This document shows, piece after piece, positions 1 to 5,444 of a DNA stretch of 7,019 bases. A program made the translations under genes and the position numbers. Under the pieces are notes generated by a model, which had not been told where the DNA came from, did no database searches, and saw nothing but the letters and a program-made list of their open reading frames with translations. Source of the stretch: Methanolobus sp. UBA32 (GTDB taxonomy: Archaea; Halobacteriota; Methanosarcinia; Methanosarcinales; Methanosarcinaceae); assembly GCA_002507205.1 (NCBI GenBank), contig DAZF01000072.1, forward strand, positions 1 to 7,019. The letters are read 5' to 3'. Each line of letters begins with the position of its first letter. The stretch's first letter is position 1.

Positions 1-15
1 GTTTAATCTATTCAT
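1..15 (-). CDS. Possible 5' end of a divergent gene leaving the window at the left edge
   Basis: On the minus strand an ATG at 15-13 opens a frame reading MNRLN before the window ends. Just upstream (16-33 on the minus strand) is a purine-rich stretch with GGAAAG and GGAAAA that could serve as a ribosome-binding site. Only five codons are visible, so product and reality are unknown. Its start lies inside a 23-bp sequence repeated in inverted orientation at the 3' end of the MetE-like gene. There the same ATG overlaps that gene's stop codon as ATGA, and the frame closes after the same five codons. Confidence 0.25.
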
Positions 16-23
16 CTTTCCTT
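1..23. repeat. Left arm of a 23-bp inverted repeat
   Basis: Bases 1-23 are the exact reverse complement of 1183-1205. Beyond base 23 one mismatch is followed by three more matching bases. The arms enclose about 1.16 kb containing the whole MetE-like gene. The repeat may extend left of the window, which cannot be seen. Confidence 0.9.
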
Positions 24-120
24 TTTTCCTTTCATGTTCAGGTTCTTTTTTGAAACCTTTTTTAATACATCTCCCGCCAAAATTTAGAAATTCTCATTGT
101 AGCGTCCCAACAATTTCAAT

Positions 121-130
121 ATCTATAATA
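121..130 (+). promoter_or_regulatory. Probable TATA box of the MetE-like gene
   Basis: The sequence ATCTATAATA is centred about 27 bases before the ATG at 154. In archaea transcription usually starts about 25 bases downstream of the TATA centre, which would put the transcript start at or next to the ATG. No Shine-Dalgarno motif is seen before the ATG, so a leaderless mRNA is likely. This is inference from spacing only. Confidence 0.45.
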
Positions 131-153
131 ACTTACCTTTCTTAATACCAGAC

Positions 154-1194
154 ATGCATGAGATTATTTGTATCGATGAAGGCAGCCTTCCCACGCCTGA
201 AGGTGTCACGCGGGAATGGGTAAAGGCTGCAGCCGAAAATCGAAGTGAAGATGAAAAACTCTTTTCAATAATAAGGGAGGCTTTCCAGAGGAAAATTGAT
301 GCTGGAGTGCACGTTCCCACATATCCTCAGTTCAGGGATATGATAGGTCAGTTTCTTGATGTCATAAAAGACGAAAAAAACTGCAGTGAACCTTATGTGT
401 TGAAAGAGGAGAATGCAAAGATCCTTGAGCTGGAAATAATCGATGGAGTCGCAAAACAATATAAAAAAGAGACAGGAAAGACTCTTGAAGTCAGGGTATG
501 TATTGCGGGCCCTACGGACATGTATCTTCAGGCTTTCGGGGCAACAGCTTTTGTGGATGCATATCATCTCCTTGCAAAGGATATTGAGAAATTCGTTAAA
601 CAGGCATTTAAAACAGCAAAAAATTTCGAGATTAAAGTTATAGCTCTGGACGAAATCAGCCTGGGATTAACAGATAAAATTCGGTTTTCTGATGCTGATA
701 TCTCTTCGGCTCTTACCGTTGCGTCTACCTACGCCAGGCAGCAGGGGGCGGATATGGAAATTCATCTATATTCACCATTGAAGTATAAGCTCATATGTGA
801 AACTCCTATCAATGTTATAGGATTTGAATACGCAGGAACTCCTTCCTATATTGACCTTCTGGACAGAAAAGTGCTGGAAGATTCGGATACTTATGTAGGA
901 GTCGGGGTGTCGAGAACCGATATTTTCAGCCTTGTAAGCATTGTTAATGAAAAGTACGGAATTAACGCATGGAAGGAAAAGGAGTATATGCAAAAGATAA
1001 TAACTGAAATGGAGACACCGGCTGTTATAAAAAAAAGGCTTGAAACGGCATATTCTATTCTTGGAGACCGTATCAAATATGCGAATCCGGACTGCGGGCT
1101 GGCGTTCTGGCCGGATCAGGGACTCGCTTTCGAACTGCTTGAGAATACAGCAAAAGGTATCAATCAATTCAACTCGGAAAAGAAGGAAAGATGA
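154..1194 (+). CDS. MetE/UROD-superfamily protein, methionine synthase-like
   Basis: A 346-aa protein resembling the C-terminal catalytic half of cobalamin-independent methionine synthase (MetE). The short stand-alone versions in methanogens are thought to methylate homocysteine from a methyl-corrinoid donor rather than from folate. Visible MetE-like landmarks are EGSLPTPEGV near residue 9, GPTDMY near 119, ALDEISLG near 164 (the substrate-pocket DE motif), IHLYS at 203-207, GFEYAG at 223-228 and NPDCGL at 311-316. By comparison with MetE, His204, Glu225 and Cys314 match three zinc ligands. The fourth, the Cys of the usual HxC motif, is Tyr206, so the metal site is non-canonical and a different methyl-transfer or a non-catalytic role is possible. 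No upstream in-frame ATG exists before the stop at 100. The ATG at 154 has no ribosome-binding site but a TATA box at leaderless spacing. The last codons lie within a 23-bp inverted repeat. The superfamily is fairly secure; the substrate is not. Confidence 0.75.
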   Translation: MHEIICIDEGSLPTPEGVTREWVKAAAENRSEDEKLFSIIREAFQRKIDAGVHVPTYPQFRDMIGQFLDVIKDEKNCSEPYVLKEENAKILELEIIDGVAKQYKKETGKTLEVRVCIAGPTDMYLQAFGATAFVDAYHLLAKDIEKFVKQAFKTAKNFEIKVIALDEISLGLTDKIRFSDADISSALTVASTYARQQGADMEIHLYSPLKYKLICETPINVIGFEYAGTPSYIDLLDRKVLEDSDTYVGVGVSRTDIFSLVSIVNEKYGINAWKEKEYMQKIITEMETPAVIKKRLETAYSILGDRIKYANPDCGLAFWPDQGLAFELLENTAKGINQFNSEKKER

Positions 1195-1205
1195 ATAGAT
1201 TAAAC
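1183..1205. repeat. Right arm of the 23-bp inverted repeat
   Basis: Exact reverse complement of 1-23. It covers the last codons and TGA stop of the MetE-like gene and 11 bases beyond. An ATG overlaps the stop (ATGA, 1191-1194) and reads MNRLN before a TGA at 1206-1208. The first five codons are therefore the same as those of the possible gene at the left edge. Confidence 0.9.
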
Positions 1206-1240
1206 TGAGATAAACTGAGATAAACTGGGATAAACTGAGA
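1201..1240. repeat. 10-bp tandem repeat, four copies
   Basis: Four head-to-tail copies of TAAACTGAGA, the third with one change (GAGA to GGGA), start seven bases after the stop of the MetE-like gene. The first copy overlaps the end of the inverted-repeat arm. The region is non-coding, and no function can be assigned from sequence. Confidence 0.9.
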
Positions 1241-1258
1241 GCATGTCAGGAATCGATG

Positions 1259-1363
1259 CCTGCTATAAACATCACTTTTACCTGCCTGCTATAAACATCA
1301 CTTTTACCTGCCTGCTATGAATATCACTTTTATCTGGTCTGTTAGATATGTTACTTTTAGCTG
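1259..1363. repeat. 26-bp tandem repeat, three copies plus a decayed fourth
   Basis: Units at 1259-1284 and 1285-1310 are identical, and 1311-1336 differs at three positions. A diverged fourth unit with about one extra base spans 1337-1363. Each unit has the core CTATAAACATCACTTTTA. There are no unique spacers between copies, so this is not a CRISPR array. The repeats fill most of the 226-bp spacer between two convergent genes. They could help end transcription through their T-rich cores, but that is speculative. Confidence 0.9.
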
Positions 1364-1420
1364 AGCCCTAAAACATTTTTGTCCGGATATTGAGATGCAT
1401 CTTTATGAAAAATTACAGGA

Positions 1421-2254
1421 TTATAATTCCATATAAGTCTTCTTTAGCAGAAGTGCATCTTCTTCCATAATAGGGCTTTCGCAGATAACGAGCCCTTTTA
1501 CTTCGAACTCTTTAAGATCTCTCAGGAGTTCCGGATAATTAAAATCTGATTCCTTAAGGGTCAGATGTCTTTTTTCCCCATTCCTATCGTATTCTATTCC
1601 CGAGACATGCATATGCATATTTTCAAGGCCTTCTTTCCCAAGGGTATCTTCTACTTTTGAGAGAATTGCCATAAACTCGTGATAGGAATTTTCCTTTCCT
1701 TCCCTTGCATGCATGTGGGAAAAGTCCAGACAGGGCATGACACCTTCAATCTCTTCGCTCAGGGCAAGCACTTCATCAAGAGTCCCAAACTGCGCACGTT
1801 TGCCCATAGTCTCCGGGCGAAGGACTGCGGCTATGCCTTCATCCCGGAACTGTCCTGCAAGCTCTCCTAGGGCTTTTGAGACATTTTCATAAACAGACTG
1901 TTTGCTGCTCTTCTGGTAAAAGGCTGCGTGAAGAACGATGGATTCTGCTCCGCAGAGGCTGCCTATTCTTGCAGCCTGATAGATTCTTTCCATGCTGGCT
2001 TTCAGTTTCTCTTCTTCCGGGGAATTCAGGTTAATATAATAGGGTGCATGTACGCTCAGAGCTATATTTTCTCTTCTGGCCGTTTCCAGCACGTTTCTTG
2101 CTCCTTTTTCGCTCATGCGCACTCCCTGTACGAACTCAAGCTCCATGCACTCGAGGCCCAGTTCCCTGACCCGCTCGATCCCTGCAATGCTATTGCTGGT
2201 TTTTGTGCTCTTGGGAACCCCTGCAGTTCCAAAAATAAGTTTCATCGGTGACAT
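1421..2254 (-). CDS. Endonuclease IV-like TIM-barrel protein (AP endonuclease family 2)
   Basis: A 277-aa protein of the xylose isomerase-like TIM-barrel superfamily, closest in layout to endonuclease IV (Nfo), which cuts DNA at abasic sites using a cluster of zinc ions. Length matches Nfo (about 280 aa). By eye, most Nfo metal ligands are present: His69 in SVHAPYY, His109 in VLHAAFY, Glu148 in RPETMG, Asp177 and His180 in LDFSH, His216 in MHVSG, and Glu259 in CESP. The Nfo DRH motif that helps bind the third zinc aligns best with KRH (228-230), so the Asp is missing. It is therefore either a divergent archaeal AP endonuclease or a sugar-binding relative. Two starts are possible, 2254 and 2245, with no ribosome-binding site for either. 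A TATA-like element about 25 bases upstream suits a leaderless start at 2254, while the second Met lies nearer the conserved FGTAG. The gene is third in a minus-strand series after coaD and the 110-aa gene. Confidence 0.75.
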   Translation of the reverse strand: MSPMKLIFGTAGVPKSTKTSNSIAGIERVRELGLECMELEFVQGVRMSEKGARNVLETARRENIALSVHAPYYINLNSPEEEKLKASMERIYQAARIGSLCGAESIVLHAAFYQKSSKQSVYENVSKALGELAGQFRDEGIAAVLRPETMGKRAQFGTLDEVLALSEEIEGVMPCLDFSHMHAREGKENSYHEFMAILSKVEDTLGKEGLENMHMHVSGIEYDRNGEKRHLTLKESDFNYPELLRDLKEFEVKGLVICESPIMEEDALLLKKTYMEL

Positions 2255-2272
2255 GTTTTTTAGAAATTTCGC

Positions 2273-2286
2273 TTTAAAATAAATTC
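2273..2286 (-). promoter_or_regulatory. Possible TATA box of the endonuclease IV-like gene
   Basis: On the minus strand the sequence reads GAATTTATTTTAAA. It is centred about 25 bases before the ATG at 2254, the spacing expected for a leaderless transcript. Local AT content is very high, so the assignment is weak. Confidence 0.3.
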
Positions 2287-2287
2287 A

Positions 2288-2335
2288 TTTTAAGTTTCGC
2301 TTTAAGTTTCATTTTAAGTTTCGTTTTAAATTTCT
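2288..2335. repeat. 12-bp tandem repeat, four copies, upstream of the endonuclease IV-like gene
   Basis: Four units of consensus TTTTAAGTTTCG lie at 2288-2299, 2300-2311, 2312-2323 and 2324-2335. On the coding (minus) strand the unit reads CGAAACTTAAAA. Units 1 and 3 are identical; the others carry one or two changes. The array sits just upstream of the probable promoter, between this gene and the 110-aa gene, so it could be a binding array or simple replication-slippage sequence. Confidence 0.85.
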
Positions 2336-2364
2336 TTTTAGGCTGTTTCTCCAGCTTTTTCTTT

Positions 2365-2697
2365 TTATAAAGTCCCAACGAAGTCCTTTAACTGTTTTGC
2401 CTTTTCCTGGGATACTTTTTCTGCTACTACTGCGACCAGTTCTTCAAAATCTTCATCAAGAGACTGGACATCTTCTTTTCCTTCAAGGGCAAGCCCAACC
2501 AGATAATCGAGTTCGTCAGCATCCAGCCGTTCGAGCCTTTCCCTGAAGTCTTCCGGTGATTCGGCAAACTTATGTGAGACCGGGCGCAGAATAAAAGGAA
2601 AATGGTGTCCTGCTTCTTTTGACATCGTTTTCCCCCCGGCTTCCGGGGCGAGCTTATTAAAGATATCAATGTCCTTTTGTGTAAATTCTCTGGGCAT
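2365..2697 (-). CDS. Unrecognised 110-aa protein
   Basis: I do not recognise this protein. It is 110 aa, acidic overall and predicted soluble, with no signal peptide or membrane segment. The N-terminal part (1-40) holds a mixed stretch with GGKTMSKEAGHHFPFILRP. The remainder is mostly helix-forming and charged, including RERLERLDADELDYLVGLAL around 53-72 and LDEDFEELVAVVAEKV around 79-94. The single Lys in GGKT is not a convincing Walker A motif. On the coding strand GTGAT, which matches part of the archaeal Shine-Dalgarno sequence, ends three bases before the ATG at 2697. A TATA box about 35 bases upstream supports this start. It lies between coaD and the endonuclease IV-like gene on the same strand. 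A frame overlapping it is out of register and judged a shadow. Confidence 0.7.
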   Translation of the reverse strand: MPREFTQKDIDIFNKLAPEAGGKTMSKEAGHHFPFILRPVSHKFAESPEDFRERLERLDADELDYLVGLALEGKEDVQSLDEDFEELVAVVAEKVSQEKAKQLKDFVGTL

Positions 2698-2729
2698 ATT
2701 ATCACTTTATTACTCATTATTTTATCCTG

Positions 2730-2738
2730 ATTTATACC
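2730..2738 (-). promoter_or_regulatory. Probable TATA box of the 110-aa gene
   Basis: The minus strand reads GGTATAAATC here. Its spacing predicts a transcript start about 10 bases before the ATG at 2697, leaving room for the GTGAT ribosome-binding site. This suggests the gene has its own promoter even though coaD ends only 97 bases upstream. Confidence 0.45.
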
Positions 2739-2794
2739 TGTTGCAGGGGAAATTTTCAGAGAATAATGGGGATTCGAGAGTTTTTAAGCCTTTT

Positions 2795-3259
2795 TCAAGC
2801 TTCTTTTTTCAACCTGCCATGCCTGTCAATTTCTCCTTTTGCAATTCTCGTAGAGGAAATCGGGATCCCATCTTCAGCCATAACATACTCAACATATACA
2901 ATTTCCAGAGGCTTCTTTTTTTTCTTTTCTCTGATTTTATTAATTTTCAGGGCAACCGGATAGGTCTCAGGGGAGACAATTATGTAGTCGAAGTCCTCTT
3001 CCAGAGTCGGGCCGCAGGGATCGCTCAGCCTGGTAACTTCGTATCTCTCTTCCGGAACCCCCTTTTCTTTTATATACTCAAACAGGCGCTTCCTCCTGTT
3101 CTCATAGTCGTCGACGCTGTGGTTTTTTTGCAACATCTCGTCTGAAGTAAGCCCTATGTGGACTTTTCCACTGCCTGCTAGCTCGAATGCTTTTTCAATT
3201 AATCTGGCGTGTCCGTCATGAAGATACTGAAACGTACCGCCCAGGGCGACCTTTGGCAT
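2795..3259 (-). CDS. coaD: Phosphopantetheine adenylyltransferase, archaeal type
   Basis: A 154-aa cytoplasmic enzyme that joins ATP and 4'-phosphopantetheine to give dephospho-CoA and pyrophosphate, the penultimate step of coenzyme A synthesis. Signatures of the nucleotidyltransferase superfamily are clear. They are GGTFQYLHDGH at 7-17, with the HxGH motif that binds ATP phosphates, and ISSTRI at 134-139 near the C-terminus. Length and motif spacing fit the archaeal/eukaryotic branch rather than bacterial CoaD. A run of five lysines (112-116) lies in a probable surface loop. The start at 3259 places GGTF close to the N-terminus as usual. No Shine-Dalgarno motif precedes it; a T-rich element about 26 bases upstream (around 3282-3289) could be a weak TATA box of a leaderless transcript. 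It is divergent from radA. CoA is the acyl carrier in acetate metabolism and carbon fixation by methanogens, so the gene is probably essential. Confidence 0.92.
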   Translation of the reverse strand: MPKVALGGTFQYLHDGHARLIEKAFELAGSGKVHIGLTSDEMLQKNHSVDDYENRRKRLFEYIKEKGVPEERYEVTRLSDPCGPTLEEDFDYIIVSPETYPVALKINKIREKKKKKPLEIVYVEYVMAEDGIPISSTRIAKGEIDRHGRLKKEA

Positions 3260-3470
3260 GATGGGTGGATAATCTACTAAGTAAAAAGAAGTTTTGGTTT
3301 TTTTCAGTTTTTTGAGAGCTGTCTTTATTTTTTTCTTTCTTTTCCTCTTTTCTTTTGAAAGTATAAGTGCCTGAAAATAACTCTTATTATTCCCTTTTTT
3401 GCCGCGTTTTTTCGAGCAAACCGGTGAATTTCATATGCGGTTCAGAATACTTTCACCCTGCCTCCTCTAG
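3260..3470. other. Divergent coaD-radA spacer with a polypyrimidine tract
   Basis: No gene is supported here. The plus strand is strongly T-rich, with an unbroken 29-base pyrimidine run at 3328-3356. A short inverted pair, GGTGAA (3423-3428) and TTCACC (3452-3457), lies just upstream of the radA TATA box and could be an operator, though six bases is little evidence. Confidence 0.6.
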
Positions 3471-3480
3471 TTATATATAC
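3471..3480 (+). promoter_or_regulatory. radA TATA box
   Basis: TTATATATAC is a strong archaeal TATA match. It predicts a transcript start near 3500 and so a leader of about 45-50 bases before the ATG at 3548. It also makes the earlier in-frame ATG at 3494 unlikely to be used. Confidence 0.65.
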
Positions 3481-3507
3481 GTGCAAAACCATAATGAAGC
3501 CACCGTT

Positions 3508-3532
3508 ATGCACCTTACATAAACATGTGCAT
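3508..3532 (+). promoter_or_regulatory. Possible hairpin in the radA leader
   Basis: ATGCAC at 3508-3513 and GTGCAT at 3527-3532 are exact inverted copies separated by 13 bases. They could form a six-base-pair stem ending three bases before the Shine-Dalgarno motif. A further GTGC at 3481-3484 could compete for the left arm, although it probably lies upstream of the transcript start. Confidence 0.35.
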
Positions 3533-3534
3533 CT

Positions 3535-3540
3535 AGGAGA
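3535..3540 (+). promoter_or_regulatory. radA ribosome-binding site
   Basis: AGGAGA ends seven bases before the ATG at 3548. It is the best Shine-Dalgarno match in the window and decides the radA start in favour of 3548 over 3494. Confidence 0.75.
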
Positions 3541-3547
3541 ATTTGTA

Positions 3548-4525
3548 ATGAGCGAAATAGCACTCGAAGAGTTGCCAGGAGTTGGCCCTGCTACTGCAGA
3601 AAAACTCAAAGAAGCCGGATTTAATACGATTGAAGCAGTCGCTGTAGCGTCTCCTTCCGAACTTGCAACAACAGCAGAAATTGGGGAATCCACTGCTGCA
3701 AAAATCATCAATGCCGCAAGACAGGCTGCTGATATAGGGGGGTTCGAGACCGGAGATCTCGTCCTTGAAAGAAGGAAACTGGTTGGCAAACTTACTACCG
3801 GTTGTGAAGAATTTGACGAAATGATGGGCGGGGGCATAGAAACTCAGGCTATTACCGAATTATACGGAGAATTCGGCTCAGGGAAGACCCAGGTGGCTCA
3901 CCAGCTCGCAGTCAATGTCCAGATGGACAAAGAACATGGAGGTCTCGGTGGATCCGTAATTATTATCGACACTGAAAATACCTTCAGGCCGGAAAGGATC
4001 ACCCAGATGGTAAAAGGGCTTGCCGAGAAATATGGAATGGAACTTAACCCTGAAGAATTCCTGCAAAACATCCATGTCGCCAGAGCATACAATTCCAATC
4101 ACCAGATACTTCTTGTAGACTCTGCAACAGACCTGGCAAATGAACTCAAAGAAATGGGTAAACCCGTTCGTCTCCTGATTGTTGACTCTCTTATGGCTCA
4201 CTTCAGGGCTGAATACGTAGGAAGAGGAACCCTTGCAGACAGGCAGCAGAAGCTTAACAAACACATGCACGGCTTGCTCCGCTTCGGAGACCTGTTCAAT
4301 GCCTGTGTTGTTGTTACAAACCAGGTTATGGCAAAACCTGACGCTTTCTTTGGCGATCCTACAAGGCCAGTCGGGGGGCACATAGTCGGTCACACGGCAA
4401 CCTTCAGGCTTTACCTTAGGAAATCCAAAGGAGAGAAGAGAATTGTCCGCCTCGTAGACTCTCCCAGCTTGCCCGAAGGGGAAGCAGTTATTGCGGTTAC
4501 TATGGCCGGACTTACTGATCAGTAA
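3548..4525 (+). CDS. radA: DNA repair and recombination protein RadA
   Basis: A 325-aa archaeal RecA/Rad51-family recombinase. It forms helical filaments on single-stranded DNA and drives ATP-dependent strand exchange in homologous recombination and double-strand break repair. The N-terminal helix-hairpin-helix DNA-binding domain spans about 1-60 ([12 protein letters not shown] at 9-20). The inter-subunit polymerisation motif is GFETGD at 65-70, an FxxG variant of the common FxxA. The RecA core carries Walker A GEFGSGKT at 107-114 and Walker B LLIVDS at 209-214. The conserved [16 protein letters not shown] stretch starts at 219 and TNQV lies at 257-260. The domain set is complete and no intein is present. 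The start at 3548 (MSEIALEE) is chosen for its AGGAGA ribosome-binding site and the TATA box at 3471. The ATG at 3494 would add 18 residues with no RadA counterpart and lies upstream of the likely transcript start. The phosphatase gene lies 193 bases downstream on the same strand. Confidence 0.97.
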   Translation: MSEIALEELPGVGPATAEKLKEAGFNTIEAVAVASPSELATTAEIGESTAAKIINAARQAADIGGFETGDLVLERRKLVGKLTTGCEEFDEMMGGGIETQAITELYGEFGSGKTQVAHQLAVNVQMDKEHGGLGGSVIIIDTENTFRPERITQMVKGLAEKYGMELNPEEFLQNIHVARAYNSNHQILLVDSATDLANELKEMGKPVRLLIVDSLMAHFRAEYVGRGTLADRQQKLNKHMHGLLRFGDLFNACVVVTNQVMAKPDAFFGDPTRPVGGHIVGHTATFRLYLRKSKGEKRIVRLVDSPSLPEGEAVIAVTMAGLTDQ

Positions 4526-4718
4526 ACTCTGAGCCAGAGCTCGATCAGAGCCATATATTGCGAACCAGATATTGCAGGTATTAGAGCTCGGGCTTAAAAT
4601 CGCAGCTTAAAATTAGAGTCTAAAATTAGAGTCGGTTTGAAAGGGCCTTCAATTCAATCCAGACTTAAGAGCAATTAATGGGGGAAGCATTTTATTCCTC
4701 CATTCCTATATTTTTTTA
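4526..4718. other. Spacer between radA and the phosphatase gene
   Basis: No gene is seen. It contains two copies of ATATTGC (4555-4561 and 4569-4575), a 13-bp tandem pair, and a T run at 4711-4717 directly before the next ATG. The element CATTTTATT around 4689-4697 is centred about 26 bases before the ATG at 4719 and could be a weak TATA box. Confidence 0.5.
4608..4633. repeat. 13-bp tandem duplication
   Basis: Two exact head-to-tail copies of TAAAATTAGAGTC at 4608-4620 and 4621-4633, in the spacer downstream of radA. A diverged relative (TTAAAATCGCAGC) lies just upstream at 4594-4606. Probably slippage-derived. Confidence 0.85.
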
Positions 4719-5399
4719 ATGAAATTCAAAGCTCTTGTTGTTGACATTGACGGGACAATTACCTGCGAAAACAGGGAACTCCATCTCGGAGCCGTCAAAA
4801 AAATGCGCACCCTTAAAGTTCCTGTAGTTCTTGCTACAGGCAACATTTTATGTTATGCAAGGACAACATCAAGGCTTATCGGCCTTGGCGGAGCCGTGAT
4901 TGCTGAAAACGGAGGTGCCATTACTATCCGCTACGATTTGCAGGGGACTTTTGAAGAAAGCCTTGAAGAATGTGAAAAAGCTTTTTCTTTCCTCTCCAGG
5001 TATTTCAAGCTAACCAAACTCGATCCCATGTACCGTAAAACCGAAATTGCTCTCCGTCGGGACTTTGACCTTGAAAAAGCCAGAACCCTCTTAAATATTC
5101 AGCCCTTCGATATCGAACTTGTCGACACCAAATATGCAATCCATATTAAAAGCACTAAAATCAACAAAGGAATCGGCCTACTGAAGCTTGCCGGGATGAT
5201 GGGCCTTGAAGCCGAAGACTTCGTGGCAATAGGAGATTCCGCAAACGACGTTGAAATGTTTGAAGCCGCAGGGTTTGGAATTGCCGTTTCTAATGGTGAC
5301 GAAAGAATAAAAGAAGCTGCCAATTACGTAACAGAAGCATCATTTGGGGACGGAGCTATAGAAGCTATCGAATTTCTTGAATCCAACGGCTGGATCTAA
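4719..5399 (+). CDS. Phosphoglycolate phosphatase, archaeal HAD type
   Basis: A 226-aa cytoplasmic HAD-superfamily phosphatase with a Cof-like cap. It most likely hydrolyses 2-phosphoglycolate to glycolate and phosphate, removing a by-product of metabolism or of repair of DNA 3' ends. All four HAD motifs are present: motif I DIDGT at 9-13 (nucleophile Asp9, acid/base Asp11), motif II ATGN at 39-42 (Thr40), motif III Lys150 in NKGIG, and motif IV GDSANDVEMF at 172-181 (Asp173, Asp177). The cap domain lies between motifs II and III (about 80-150). Length and motif spacing match the archaeal phosphoglycolate phosphatase group typified by Thermoplasma TA0175. Other small phosphate esters cannot be excluded. 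The ATG at 4719 gives the usual short lead into DIDGT. No Shine-Dalgarno motif is seen, so it may be leaderless. It converges on the transglutaminase-like gene, with 45 bases between the two stops. Confidence 0.92.
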   Translation: MKFKALVVDIDGTITCENRELHLGAVKKMRTLKVPVVLATGNILCYARTTSRLIGLGGAVIAENGGAITIRYDLQGTFEESLEECEKAFSFLSRYFKLTKLDPMYRKTEIALRRDFDLEKARTLLNIQPFDIELVDTKYAIHIKSTKINKGIGLLKLAGMMGLEAEDFVAIGDSANDVEMFEAAGFGIAVSNGDERIKEAANYVTEASFGDGAIEAIEFLESNGWI

Positions 5400-5444
5400 A
5401 AACTGCAACAGGAACACCTCCTTCAAGAAGCCCCTGATTAATTT

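Noticed and set aside
40..64. Intrinsic-terminator-like hairpin (AGGTT and AACCT followed by T run)
   Set aside because: The stem is only about five base pairs, AT-rich sequence makes it likely by chance, and no plus-strand gene precedes it in the window.
12..83. Minus-strand frame ending KKER-stop as a paralogue tail of the MetE-like gene
   Set aside because: The shared ending is explained by the 23-bp inverted repeat. The frame is closed by a stop at 86-84 and upstream residues show only weak resemblance to the MetE-like C-terminus.
1259..1363. CRISPR array
   Set aside because: The 26-bp units are directly adjacent with no unique spacers and no cas genes nearby.
2365..2697. P-loop NTPase from the GGKT in the 110-aa protein
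   Set aside because: GGKT lacks the full GxxxxGK[ST] pattern and the protein is too short for an NTPase core with a Walker B motif.
2427..2717. 96-aa minus-strand frame overlapping the 110-aa gene
   Set aside because: It is in another register of the 110-aa gene, which has the better-placed ribosome-binding site and a more protein-like composition.
2669..3145. 158-aa plus-strand frame opposite coaD
   Set aside because: It lies antisense to a clearly recognised enzyme and is rich in Phe, Ser and Leu, as expected for the complement of a Lys/Glu-rich gene.
3494..3547. 18-residue N-terminal extension of RadA from the ATG at 3494
   Set aside because: It lies upstream of the transcript start predicted from the TATA box at 3471. 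It has no ribosome-binding site, and would precede the normal RadA N-terminus; AGGAGA before 3548 fits better.
3878..4393. 171-aa minus-strand frame inside radA
   Set aside because: It is wholly antisense to RadA, with no family motif or start signals; a shadow.
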